From the NCBI GenBank assembly GCA_029212785.1, contig JARGOG010000017.1, positions 27,962 through 69,513 of the forward strand: 41,552 nt of DNA, in the 5' to 3' direction. Shown one piece after another: positions 27,184 through 35,777 of the stretch (within the stretch, counting starts at the first letter, position 1; each line of letters opens with the position of its first letter). Origin of the DNA: Thalassobaculaceae bacterium. Its GTDB lineage: Bacteria; Pseudomonadota; Alphaproteobacteria; Thalassobaculales; Thalassobaculaceae. Made by a program: the position numbers and the translations under genes. The notes beneath the pieces are model-generated. The model worked only from the letters and a program-made list of their open reading frames with translations. It was not told the DNA's origin and made no database searches.

Positions 27184-27711
27184 TCAAAAGCGCGAGAGCT
27201 CGACCAGAAAGGCTCGGATGTTTTCCTGGATCGACTTCTCGTTGGCGAGGCGCAGACGCTCGACCGCGATGGGGGAGTCGCCGAAGGTCGCGCGGCCGCT
27301 GGCGGATATCGGGATGCTGCGGCGGTCGGCAGGTCCCTGAATCGCGTAGTCGACCGAAGAGGCAACCGTGAAGTTGAAGCCGAAAATCGGCTGGTCCAGC
27401 TGCTGCAGCTGGGCGTCGACCGTATAGCGTGCCTCCGCCGGTGACGGCGCCAGATAGCCGTGGATCCGCAGACTGTCCTCCAGCGCGGTACGGAAGGAGG
27501 CGTCATCGACCTGCGACGTCCACATCGGATTGGTCTCCGATCCGCCGGAGACGGTGCCGATCTGCATCGCGCCCTGGAGCGTCGGGTTGGTCGGCGCGCT
27601 GACGTTGGTCGTATGGGCGACCATCGCCTCAGGTTTGGCCCCGCTGGCACAGGCGCTGAGCAGGCCAAGTGCGGCGACCGCGAAGAGTAGGGCGCGAAGG
27701 CGAAGAAGCAT
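27184..27711 (-). CDS. predicted lipoprotein of unknown function
   Basis: A 175-residue protein with a lipoprotein signal: LFAVAALGLLSAC places the lipid-modified Cys at residue 21. The mature part is beta-rich and ends with a helix (KSIQENIRAFLVELSRF). Its length and layout recall small outer-membrane lipoproteins that bind an assembly partner, but I see no family signature and do not assign one. It is divergent from the penicillin-binding protein gene, so an envelope role is plausible by position only. Confidence 0.72.
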   Translation of the reverse strand: MLLRLRALLFAVAALGLLSACASGAKPEAMVAHTTNVSAPTNPTLQGAMQIGTVSGGSETNPMWTSQVDDASFRTALEDSLRIHGYLAPSPAEARYTVDAQLQQLDQPIFGFNFTVASSVDYAIQGPADRRSIPISASGRATFGDSPIAVERLRLANEKSIQENIRAFLVELSRF

Positions 27712-27917
27712 GGCGGATATCCCCCGGATCCGTGTGTTTGCGTGGACCCTTACACGGAGCGCGAGGGGTCTGCCAGTGTGTCTGAACCCACATCGCGCCG
27801 TGTTCGCGACATATTATGCGGATAGGGTCGGCAACCGGTCGGTCCTCACGGCGTTGGGAATGCGTGCGCCCAGCGCGTCTGGTAGGGTGGGGCTAGGTTT
27901 CGGAGGTACTTGAATTG

Positions 27918-30374
27918 ATGCGTTGGCTGCTCGGACTCTTCACGATGCTGCTGATCATGGCGATCGGTGCGGCGGGCGCGGTGCTATACGGATTTCACCA
28001 TTTCGGGCGCGGATTGCCGGACTATGAGTTCCTGGCCGATTACGAGCCGCCGGTGGTGACGCGGGTGCATGCGGGCGACGGCCGCCTGCTGGCCGAGTAT
28101 GCCCGTAACAAGCGCATCTTCGTGGCGATCGACGCGATTCCGAAGCGTGTGGTGAAAGCCTTCCTCGCCGCCGAGGACAAGAATTTCTACAACCATCCGG
28201 GCATCGACTTCATCAGCCTCGCCTCGGCCGTCGTCATCAACCTGAAGAATTACGGCACCGGCCGTCGGCCGGTCGGCGCGTCGACCATCACCCAGCAGGT
28301 GGCCAAGAACTTCCTGCTGACCAACGAGGTGTCGATCGACCGCAAAGCCAAGGAGGCGATCCTCTCCTTCCGCATCGAGCGGGTGTTGAGCAAGGACCGC
28401 ATCCTCGAGCTGTATCTGAACGAGATCTATCTCGGTTTCGGTTCCTACGGTGTGGCCGCGGCGGCACTGAACTATTTCGACAAGCCGCTGGCCGAACTGA
28501 CCGTCGCCGAGGCCGCCTATCTTGCCGCGCTGCCGAAAGCGCCGAACAACTATCACCCCACTCGCAAGCACGCGGCAGCGATCGCCCGCCGCAACTGGGT
28601 GATCGGGCAGATGGCGGAGAACGGCTTCATCACCCAGGCGGAAGCGGACGCCGCCCGGACCGAGCCGCTGGTCGTCGCCACCGCCACGACGACGGTTGAC
28701 GAGACCTCCGCCGATTACTTCGCCGAGGAGGTGCGCCGCGACCTGATCGACCGCTACGGCGATACCGGCCTCTACGAAGGCGGGCTGTCGGTCCGCACCA
28801 CCCTGGATCCGAAGATGCAGAGGATCGCCGACAGGGCGCTGCGCCAGGGGCTGGAGGAGTATGATCGCCGGCATGGCTGGCGCGGCCCGATCGCGAAGAT
28901 CGAGATCGTTGCCGGTTGGGGCGATGCGCTGGCCAAGGTCGAGCGCCCGGCGGGTCTCGGCGACTGGACCCTGGGCGCGGTGGTCAAGGCGGACGCCAAG
29001 GCGGCGACGATCGGCTTCCCCGACGGGTCGCTGGCGACGCTGCCCTACGACCAGATGGCATGGGCGCGGGAATGGCTGGAGGACCAGCGGTTCGGCAACA
29101 CGCCGAAATCGGTGACCGAGGTGCTGTCCGTCGGCGATGTGGTGCCGGTCGAGACCCTGACCGAGAACGAGAAGGGCGAGGCCTATGCCGAGGCCACGGT
29201 GGCGCTGCGCCAGATCCCGGATGTCGGGGGCGCCCTCGTCGCCATGGACCCGCATACCGGACGGGTACTGGCCATGTCCGGTGGCTATAGTGCCGATATG
29301 AGCGAGTTCAATCGGGCGACCCAGGCCAGGCGTCAGCCGGGTTCGGCGTTCAAGCCGATCGTCTATCTGGCCGGGCTCGACAGCGGCTACTCGCCGGCGA
29401 CCCGGATCCTCGACGCGCCCTTCGTGCTCGACCAGGGCCCCGGCCTGCCGAAGTGGAAGCCGTCGAACTACTCCAACGAATTCTACGGTCCGACGCCGAT
29501 GCGTATGGGCATCGAGAAGTCGCGCAACCTGATGACCGTACGCCTGGCCCAGACCATCGGCATGGAGAAGGTGGTCCAGTATGCCAAGCGCTTCGGCGTG
29601 GTCGACGAGATGCAGCCGCATCTGTCCTTCGCGCTCGGCGCGGCGGAGACGACGCTGCTGCGCATGACCACGGCCTATTCGATGCTGGTCAACGGCGGCA
29701 AGCGGATCACCCCGTCGCTGTTCGACCGGGTGGTCGACCGTCATGGCCGCACCGTCTACCGGCACGACGACCGGCCCTGCAACGGCTGTTCGTCCGCATC
29801 CTGGAACGGCGGACCGCCGCCGCGGATTCCGGACAACCGCGAACAGATCGTCGATCCGGCTTCGGCCTATCAGGTCGTGTCGATGCTGGAGGGCGTCGTA
29901 TTGCGCGGCACCGGCCGGCGCATCGCCGAGCTTGGCAAGACGCTGGGCGGCAAGACCGGTACGACCAACGAGAACATGGACACCTGGTTCGTCGGCTTCT
30001 CGCCCGATCTGGCGGTCGGCGTCTTCGTCGGTTTCGACCAGCCGCGCACGCTCGGCCGCCGAGACACCGGTTCCAGCGTGGCCGCCCCGATCTTCAAACT
30101 GTTCATGGCCGAGGCGCTGGATGGGGTCGTGACTCCCGATTTCCGCATCCCGCCGGGTGTCCGGATGGTGTGGATCGACCACGACACCGGGGCGCGTGCC
30201 GAGCCCGGCGCGCGCGGCGCCATCCTGGAGGCGTTCAAGCCGGGGACCGAGCCGACCGGCGAGAGCATGGTGATCGGCGGGGGCATGGGCCCGGCGCCGG
30301 ATGGCGGCTCGGCACCGGTTTCCGCACCGGCCTCCGCGGCGCCTGTTGCGACCAGCGGTTCCGGGCTCTATTAA
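27918..30374 (+). CDS. mrcA: class A penicillin-binding protein 1A (transglycosylase/transpeptidase)
   Basis: An 818-residue bifunctional peptidoglycan synthase. It has one N-terminal membrane helix (residues 2-25); a GT51 transglycosylase domain about 45-235 with the catalytic Glu in AAEDKNFYNHPGID and TITQQVAKN; an inserted OB-like domain about 310-420; and a transpeptidase domain with SAFK (active-site Ser), SRN (SxN) and KTGTT, all intact. The C terminus is Pro/Ala/Ser-rich. A TTG at 27915 precedes the ATG at 27918; GGAGG at 27902-27906 serves either. It makes and crosslinks glycan strands in the periplasm. Confidence 0.94.
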   Translation: MRWLLGLFTMLLIMAIGAAGAVLYGFHHFGRGLPDYEFLADYEPPVVTRVHAGDGRLLAEYARNKRIFVAIDAIPKRVVKAFLAAEDKNFYNHPGIDFISLASAVVINLKNYGTGRRPVGASTITQQVAKNFLLTNEVSIDRKAKEAILSFRIERVLSKDRILELYLNEIYLGFGSYGVAAAALNYFDKPLAELTVAEAAYLAALPKAPNNYHPTRKHAAAIARRNWVIGQMAENGFITQAEADAARTEPLVVATATTTVDETSADYFAEEVRRDLIDRYGDTGLYEGGLSVRTTLDPKMQRIADRALRQGLEEYDRRHGWRGPIAKIEIVAGWGDALAKVERPAGLGDWTLGAVVKADAKAATIGFPDGSLATLPYDQMAWAREWLEDQRFGNTPKSVTEVLSVGDVVPVETLTENEKGEAYAEATVALRQIPDVGGALVAMDPHTGRVLAMSGGYSADMSEFNRATQARRQPGSAFKPIVYLAGLDSGYSPATRILDAPFVLDQGPGLPKWKPSNYSNEFYGPTPMRMGIEKSRNLMTVRLAQTIGMEKVVQYAKRFGVVDEMQPHLSFALGAAETTLLRMTTAYSMLVNGGKRITPSLFDRVVDRHGRTVYRHDDRPCNGCSSASWNGGPPPRIPDNREQIVDPASAYQVVSMLEGVVLRGTGRRIAELGKTLGGKTGTTNENMDTWFVGFSPDLAVGVFVGFDQPRTLGRRDTGSSVAAPIFKLFMAEALDGVVTPDFRIPPGVRMVWIDHDTGARAEPGARGAILEAFKPGTEPTGESMVIGGGMGPAPDGGSAPVSAPASAAPVATSGSGLY

Positions 30375-30428
30375 GCGTCTGACCGTCTTCCCCGCGTTTC
30401 GACGGACGTCACCTGCACGGAGGGCGCA

Positions 30429-31560
30429 ATGCGCGCCGAGACCACCCAGACCCTCGATGAAATCAAGCAGTCGATCGAACTGCTGAGGAGGCATCTTTGA
30501 CTGGGATGTCGCACTGACACGGCTGTCCGAACTGGACGCCCTGACCCAGGACCAGAGCCTGTGGGACGACCCGGGCCGTGCGCAGACCCTGATGCAGGAG
30601 CGCACCCGGCTGGAGAAGCAGATCGAGGACGTGAGGGTGCTCGACCGGACGGTCGAGGATTCCGTCATGATGATCGAGCTCGGCGAGGCCGAAGGCGATG
30701 GCGATACCGTCGCTGAAGCCGAGAAGGAGCTGGAAGCGGTCCGCGTCAAAGCCGAAAAGATGCAGATCGAGAGCATGCTGTCCGGCGAGGCGGACGCGCT
30801 TGATGCCTATCTCGAGGTGCATGCCGGCGCCGGCGGTACCGAGGCCCAGGACTGGGCCGAGATGCTGCTGCGCATGTACACCCGCTGGGCTGAGCGTCAG
30901 GGCTACAAGGTGGAATGGCTGGAGGAGAGTTCGGGCGAAGAAGCCGGGCTCAAATCGGCGACCATCAAGATCTCGGGGCACAACGCCTATGGCTGGCTGA
31001 AGACGGAGAGCGGCGTGCATCGGCTGGTCCGCATTTCGCCCTATGACAGCCAGGCGCGGCGCCATACCAGTTTCTCCAGCGCCTGGGTCTATCCGGTGGT
31101 CGACGACTCGATCGATATCGTGATCGAGGACAAGGACCTGAAGGTCGACACCTACCGCGCCTCCGGCGCTGGCGGTCAGCACGTCAACCGGACGGATTCG
31201 GCGATCCGCATCACCCATCTTCCATCGGGCATCGTCGTGCAGTGCCAGAACGATCGCTCGCAGCACCGCAACCGGGCGACGGCCATGGACATGCTGCGGG
31301 CCCGGCTCTACGAGGCCGAATTGCAGCGCCGCGAGGAAGAGGCCACCGCCACCGAGGCGACCAAGGCCGATATCGGCTGGGGTCACCAGATCCGCTCCTA
31401 CGTCCTGCAGCCCTACCAGATGGTCAAGGACCTGCGCAGCGGGCATGAGAGCGGCAATCCGTCGGCCGTTCTGGACGGCGATATCGATGCGTTTCTGGAG
31501 GCCTCCCTGGCCGGCAAGGTCGGCATGAGCCGTGACGGCGACGACTCGGCGGGAGGCTAA
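30429..31560 (+). CDS. prfB: peptide chain release factor 2, expressed by programmed +1 frameshift
   Basis: RF2 releases nascent peptides at UGA and UAA codons. The gene starts at ATG 30429; 23 codons lead to CTT (30495-30497) followed by TGA (30498-30500) and C. Skipping T 30498 puts CTT GAC TGG in frame with the rest, giving 376 residues (E. coli RF2 has 365), so the coding sequence is 30429-30497 joined to 30499-31560. An internal Shine-Dalgarno AGGAGG (30486-30491) lies three bases before CTT, matching the E. coli signal. Downstream are SGAGGQHVNRTDSA (GGQ catalytic loop) and SPYD, where E. coli has SPF as the stop-codon-reading tripeptide. A gene call from 30592 would miss the N terminus. 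Confidence 0.95.
30486..30501 (+). promoter_or_regulatory. RF2 programmed frameshift site
   Basis: AGGAGG, CAT, then CTT TGA C. When RF2 is scarce the ribosome pauses at the UGA and slips +1 with help of the internal Shine-Dalgarno; when RF2 is abundant it terminates. Spacing and slip codon are the same as in E. coli prfB. Confidence 0.93.
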
Positions 31561-31629
31561 GCGCCGCCCGACGCGATGATGGATGTTGGGGTGGGCAAAG
31601 GAAGCCGGTTCTTGCGAATGGCGGTCATC

Positions 31630-31666
31630 CCGGCCGGTCGTCACGCCCCGGATCAGTACCGGCCGG
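31630..31666. terminator. hairpin downstream of prfB
   Basis: CCGGCCGGT (31630-31638) pairs with ACCGGCCGG (31658-31666), a 9-base-pair stem with a 19-base loop, 69 bases past the prfB stop. There is no T-tract, so termination here would need another factor. Confidence 0.3.
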
Positions 31667-31738
31667 ATCAGATCAGGGCCGCGCAGGGCGAGGTCCCAAC
31701 GCCCTAACGTCTCCGTCCCTGTCGACCTACCCCGAGCA

Positions 31739-31759
31739 GCCCTGAAGTGACTTCAGGGC
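31739..31759. repeat. perfect hairpin within an extragenic repeat-like element
   Basis: GCCCTGAAG and CTTCAGGGC surround a TGA loop, a perfect 9-base-pair stem. The flanks (CCCCGAGCAG on the left, CGTGTCGAAGGG on the right) are partly complementary and resemble the ends of the CCTTCGACACG... type of dispersed alphaproteobacterial repeat. It lies between the convergent prfB and amidase genes. Confidence 0.55.
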
Positions 31760-31782
31760 GTGTCGAAGGGCGGTCCAGGATT

Positions 31783-33168
31783 TTATGCCCGAAACCCGCT
31801 CATGTCCGGCGCCCTGCCGGCGCCCAGCACGGTTTCCAGCGCCATGGAGATCGACAGCAGGCGCGCGTCGTCGCCGCTCGGGCACATCAGTTGCAGACCG
31901 ACCGGCAGGGCGGCGCCGAACTGCTGGATCGGCAACGAGGCGGCGCAGAGCCGGAAGACGTTGCCCGGTTGGGTGTTGCGCGAGGAGAGCGTCGACCGCG
32001 CGGCCTCTTCGGGATGTTTCAGGTTGTCGACCGGCATCGGCACGAAGGGGCAGGTCGGGGAGATCCAGCCATCAAGACCGTCGAAGCGGCCGGCGGCGAT
32101 GCGCTCCAACTCCAGCCGGCGGTATTGTGCAGCCAGGTGTTCGACGGCGGAGACCTCGAGCCCGTGGGCCGCACGCTCCGCGGTGACCGGATCCATCTTC
32201 GCCCGCGCCTTCTGGAAACCCTCCGGGGTCAGGCGGGCGATCAGTTCGGGCGGAACGATGGCGGGGAACAGTCGGGCCCGCTCCGCCGCTTCGGGGATCT
32301 CGATATCGACGATCTCTACGCCGGCGGCGCTCAGCGCGACGATGGCCGCCTCGACCGTGCCGGCGACCTGATCATCCAGATCCTCGAAGAAGAAATTGGT
32401 CGGCCGGCCGAGGCGCAGTCCTTCCAGGCGGGCCGGCATCGGCACCTCGCCACCGGTCATCACCGCGTGGATCAGCGCGGCGTCGCCGGCATTGCGGGTG
32501 AGCGGACCTATGGAATCCAGGCTCGGGCTCAGCGGAAACACGCCGTCGGTCGGCCACAGGCCCACGGTGGTCTTGTGCCCGAACAGGCCGGTGAAGCAGG
32601 CCGGAATGCGCACCGACCCGCCGGTGTCGGTGCCGAGCGCGAAGCCGCAGAGGCCCGCCGCCGTCGCCACCGCCGATCCGCTCGATGATCCGCCCGGAAT
32701 GCGGTGGGTGGTGGCGTCCCAGGGGTTCCAGGGCGTGCCCCGCGCCGCGTTGACGCCGGTCGCCCCGAGCGCGAACTCGACGGTCTTGGTCTTGCCGATG
32801 GGAATGCACCCGGCGGCCTTCAGGCGATGCACGACCGTGCCTTCGGGGCCGGTCAGGTGATCGCTCTTCATCTTCGAGCCGTTGGTGGTCGGCAGGCCGT
32901 CGAGCGCGATGATGTCCTTGACGCCGATCGGCACGCCCATGAGCGGGCCGAGATCCACCCCGGACGCCAGCAGCGCGTCGATTGCCTTGGCCGCCTTCAG
33001 CGCCCGGTCGCCGTCGACCACCTGGAACGCGCCCAGCTTCTTGTCATAGGTCTCGATCCGGGCCAGGCAGGCTTTGACCGCCGCCGTCGCCGTTACCTTG
33101 CCCTCGCGCAGATCCTGGGCATAGGCCGCGATACCGTGCTCGAAATAGTCCTTCAGGGTCTTCGACAT
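31783..33168 (-). CDS. amidase signature family enzyme
   Basis: A 461-residue hydrolase with the Ser-cisSer-Lys triad of the family: Lys in PIGVKDIIALDG near residue 83 and the serines in PGGSSSGSAVATAAG and LGTDTGGSVRIPA. GatA-like sequences share this, but no gatB or gatC is near and no tRNA-related extension is seen, so it is more likely a catabolic or secondary-metabolite amidase (for example AtzF-like). The ATG follows GGGAGGA. A hydroxyisobutyrate-dehydrogenase-like gene lies 83 bases upstream on the same strand, so the two may be cotranscribed. Confidence 0.88.
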   Translation of the reverse strand: MSKTLKDYFEHGIAAYAQDLREGKVTATAAVKACLARIETYDKKLGAFQVVDGDRALKAAKAIDALLASGVDLGPLMGVPIGVKDIIALDGLPTTNGSKMKSDHLTGPEGTVVHRLKAAGCIPIGKTKTVEFALGATGVNAARGTPWNPWDATTHRIPGGSSSGSAVATAAGLCGFALGTDTGGSVRIPACFTGLFGHKTTVGLWPTDGVFPLSPSLDSIGPLTRNAGDAALIHAVMTGGEVPMPARLEGLRLGRPTNFFFEDLDDQVAGTVEAAIVALSAAGVEIVDIEIPEAAERARLFPAIVPPELIARLTPEGFQKARAKMDPVTAERAAHGLEVSAVEHLAAQYRRLELERIAAGRFDGLDGWISPTCPFVPMPVDNLKHPEEAARSTLSSRNTQPGNVFRLCAASLPIQQFGAALPVGLQLMCPSGDDARLLSISMALETVLGAGRAPDMSGFRA

Positions 33169-33251
33169 CTGGATCCTCCCGCCAAGTGTCTCACGGTTGC
33201 ACGCCGTCGCCCGGCAATCAAACCCGGTTCTGACGGAGCGGACGGGCTTCT

Positions 33252-34139
33252 TCAGGTCTTTTCAGGTGCGTAGAGGTCGATGGTCGCGGCGTTGTCGGCG
33301 TCGGCCAGCCCCTGCTTGGCCAGCAGCTTGTGGATCTCGGTCGCGAGCCCGGTCAGCGGCAGGGACGAGCCGAGCTGGCGGGCGGTGTCCATCACCGTGT
33401 TCAGGTCCTTGACCATGATTGCAATCCGGCCCTGCACGTCGCGGTCGCGGGCGGCCATGCGCGGCAGGAACTGCTGCAGGATCGGGGAATCCGCCCGGCC
33501 GCCGGCCAGCGCCTCGGGCAGCTTCGCGGGATCAATGCCGGCATCCTCGGCGAACTGGCAGCACTCGGCCATCAGGGCTAGTCCGGCGCCGACGATCATC
33601 TGGTTGATCAGCTTGGTCGACTGGCCGGTCCCGTTGGCGCCCATCAGGGTGAACCGGCCGGACATATGGGCGACGACGGAGCGGACGCGCTCGAAATCGG
33701 CTGCCTCGCCGCCGGCCATGACGGTCAGCGTGCCGTTTGTCGCCCCCGGTACGCCGCCCGAGACCGGAGCGTCGATCCAACCCATGCCGGTCTCGGCGCG
33801 CAGCCGTTTGGCGAAGTCGACGGCCCTATCGGGCCGCATGGAGGAGAAGTCGACCAGGATCTTGTCGGCCGATCCGGCTTCCGCAATACCGTCCGGGCCG
33901 AAGACCACCGCCTCGACCGCGTCGGTGTCGGTCAGGCAGGTGAAGACGATCTCGCTCGCCTCGGCGACGGCGCGCGGAGAGGCTGCCCTGATGGCGCCTG
34001 CGCCGGTCAGATCCGCCAGCTTGCCGGGTGACCGGTTCCAGACGTGGAGCGGCACGCCGGCGGCGACGAGGCGGTGCGCCATCGGTCCGCCCATGAGACC
34101 GAGGCCGATAAATCCGTGCTGTGTGGTTTGACTGCTCAC
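33252..34139 (-). CDS. 3-hydroxyisobutyrate dehydrogenase family oxidoreductase (copy 1)
   Basis: A 295-residue NAD(P)-dependent beta-hydroxyacid dehydrogenase. It has the Rossmann motif GLGLMGGPMAHRLV, DAPVSGGVPGATNGTL in the substrate-binding loop, and the catalytic Lys in GANGTGQSTKLINQM. The cofactor-selecting residues after the second strand (WNRSPGK) suggest NADP(H), which is inference. It starts at GTG with GGGAGGA ten bases upstream; an ATG closer to that site is in another frame. Substrate is uncertain; candidates include 3-hydroxyisobutyrate, tartronate semialdehyde and succinic semialdehyde. Confidence 0.89.
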   Translation of the reverse strand: MSSQTTQHGFIGLGLMGGPMAHRLVAAGVPLHVWNRSPGKLADLTGAGAIRAASPRAVAEASEIVFTCLTDTDAVEAVVFGPDGIAEAGSADKILVDFSSMRPDRAVDFAKRLRAETGMGWIDAPVSGGVPGATNGTLTVMAGGEAADFERVRSVVAHMSGRFTLMGANGTGQSTKLINQMIVGAGLALMAECCQFAEDAGIDPAKLPEALAGGRADSPILQQFLPRMAARDRDVQGRIAIMVKDLNTVMDTARQLGSSLPLTGLATEIHKLLAKQGLADADNAATIDLYAPEKT

Positions 34140-34403
34140 GAGACGTCATTCCTCCCAGGACCGCTTTGTGGCTTGGAGCCGCCCCCGGTCCTTCGGGCGT
34201 CCCTTCATTGTCCGATCCGGCGGACCACTCTATTTGGGAACGAACGCGACACGCGAACAACCCCCGCGTGATGGCAGGCGCAGTCGCTGCCCCACCGACG
34301 TATGTGCCCTTGGTTGTCGCGGCGGGTGGAGACCGGTATACCGATTGGGCACTTGGCCGGTGGCCACTCACGCATTCCAGTCAACGCATCCCAAGGGATT
34401 TCG

Positions 34404-34808
34404 ATGTTCAGTCACCACGCCGCCCTGATTTACGCCATGGTGCTCGGCGCCGCTGCCGACGGCTCGCTTGCCGACAGCGAGTTGGAGACGATCCGCGGCA
34501 TCGTTCATCACCTGCCGATATTCAGCGATTTCGAGCGGGGCAACCTACCGCAACTGGCGGCCGCGGCCACCGACATGCTGTCCGAGTCGGACGGTCTCGA
34601 TACTGCGATCGACCAGATTCGCACCAACCTGCCGGAGCGTCTCTGCCCGACCGCCTACGCGCTTGCCTGCGACGTGGTCGCTGCCGATGGCGAAGCGACC
34701 CAGGAGGAGCTGCGGTATCTCGAGATGTTGCGCCACGATCTGAACGTCGATCGGCTGACCGCCGCGGCGATCGAGCGCGGCGCCGGCGCCCGCTACGCGC
34801 GGCTCTGA
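34404..34808 (+). CDS. TerB-like tellurite-resistance family protein
   Basis: A 134-residue helical protein of the TerB/DjlA-N type. The paired acidic motifs are visible: AAADGSLADSELETI near residues 15-30 and VVAADGEATQEELRYLEML near residues 90-110; these bind metal in TerB. I chose the ATG at 34404, preceded by AAGGGA (34393-34398), because sequence upstream is not conserved in type. No other ter genes are present, so tellurite resistance is unlikely to be its actual role. It ends 18 bases before the second dehydrogenase and is probably cotranscribed with it. Confidence 0.8.
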   Translation: MFSHHAALIYAMVLGAAADGSLADSELETIRGIVHHLPIFSDFERGNLPQLAAAATDMLSESDGLDTAIDQIRTNLPERLCPTAYALACDVVAADGEATQEELRYLEMLRHDLNVDRLTAAAIERGAGARYARL

Positions 34809-34826
34809 GTCAGACGGGGCGACGTC

Positions 34827-35771
34827 GTGACCGAGCCCCATACGCCTTCCCAACCTCCGGCCCCGCCGCCGCTGCGGGGCTGGCGGATCGGCATTGTCGG
34901 CCTCGGCCTGATGGGCGAGCCGATGGCCCGCCGGTTGGCTGCCGCCGGCGCAGAACTCTCCGTGTGGAACCGCTCGATTGAGAAGGCCGAGGCGCTGGCC
35001 GCCGCGCTTTCCGGCGTCACTCCCCAACCGTCGCCGCGCCACGTGGCCGAGGCCGCGGAGATCGTCATCGTCATGGTGACCGATGCCGAGGCGGTCCGCG
35101 ACGTGGTCTTCGATCCGGTAGACGACAACTGGGGTGTCCATCACGGCCTGGGCGAGGATGCCGTCCTGATCGATATGGGAACGACCGGCCTGCCGGCGAC
35201 CCGCGACTTCGCCGGACGCCTGCGGATGACCGGCGCGCACTGGGTCGACGCGCCGGTTTCCGGCGGGACGACTGCGGCGGAGGATGGCAGCCTGACCATC
35301 ATGGTCGGCGCCTCGGACCCCGAATTTGCCCGGATCGAGCCGATGCTGAAGGTGCTCGGCCGGCGCATCACCCATGTGGGCGCCGTTGGTGCCGGTCAGG
35401 TGGCGAAGACCGCCAATCAGATGATCGTCGGCATGACCATCGGCGCCGTCGCCGAGGCGTTGGCGCTCGGAAAACGGGCCGGCGTCGAGCCCGCCGTGCT
35501 GCGCGAGGCGATCATGGGTGGCTTCGCCCACAGCCGGATCCTGGAGCTGCACGGCGATCGCATGGCGACTGGCGATTTCCGGGCGCGGGCAAAGGCGACG
35601 ATCCAGCGCAAGGACATGCGGGCGGCCGTGGCCCTGGCGGAAGAGGCCGGGATCGACCTGCCGGGCCTGATGACGAATGCCGCGCTCTGGGAGGCGATGG
35701 TCGATGGCGGGCTCGGCGAGCTCGACCATTCCGCCCTGATCCTGGCGATCGACCCGCCGGAAGAGGCCTGA
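34827..35771 (+). CDS. 3-hydroxyisobutyrate dehydrogenase family oxidoreductase (copy 2)
   Basis: A 314-residue paralogue of the enzyme at 33252-34139. It has GLGLMGEPMARRLA (Rossmann), WNRSIEKAEAL, DAPVSGGTTAAEDGSL and the catalytic Lys in GAVGAGQVAKTANQM. It is 19 residues longer, mainly through a Pro-rich N terminus (TEPHTPSQPPAPPPL). The substrate is unknown; the divergence from copy 1 outside the motifs suggests a different one. The start is GTG. It converges tail to tail with the methyltransferase, six bases apart. Confidence 0.89.
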   Translation: MTEPHTPSQPPAPPPLRGWRIGIVGLGLMGEPMARRLAAAGAELSVWNRSIEKAEALAAALSGVTPQPSPRHVAEAAEIVIVMVTDAEAVRDVVFDPVDDNWGVHHGLGEDAVLIDMGTTGLPATRDFAGRLRMTGAHWVDAPVSGGTTAAEDGSLTIMVGASDPEFARIEPMLKVLGRRITHVGAVGAGQVAKTANQMIVGMTIGAVAEALALGKRAGVEPAVLREAIMGGFAHSRILELHGDRMATGDFRARAKATIQRKDMRAAVALAEEAGIDLPGLMTNAALWEAMVDGGLGELDHSALILAIDPPEEA

Positions 35772-35777
35772 CCGCCG

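Noticed and set aside
30498-30500. In-frame TGA near the start of prfB as a nonsense mutation
   Set aside because: The AGGAGG-CAT-CTT-TGA-C context is the RF2 frameshift signal, and the +1 frame continues with conserved RF2 sequence.
27984-30776. A minus-strand open frame of about 930 codons
   Set aside because: It is antisense to the penicillin-binding protein and the start of prfB, both of which show intact catalytic motifs. Its composition is shadow-like.
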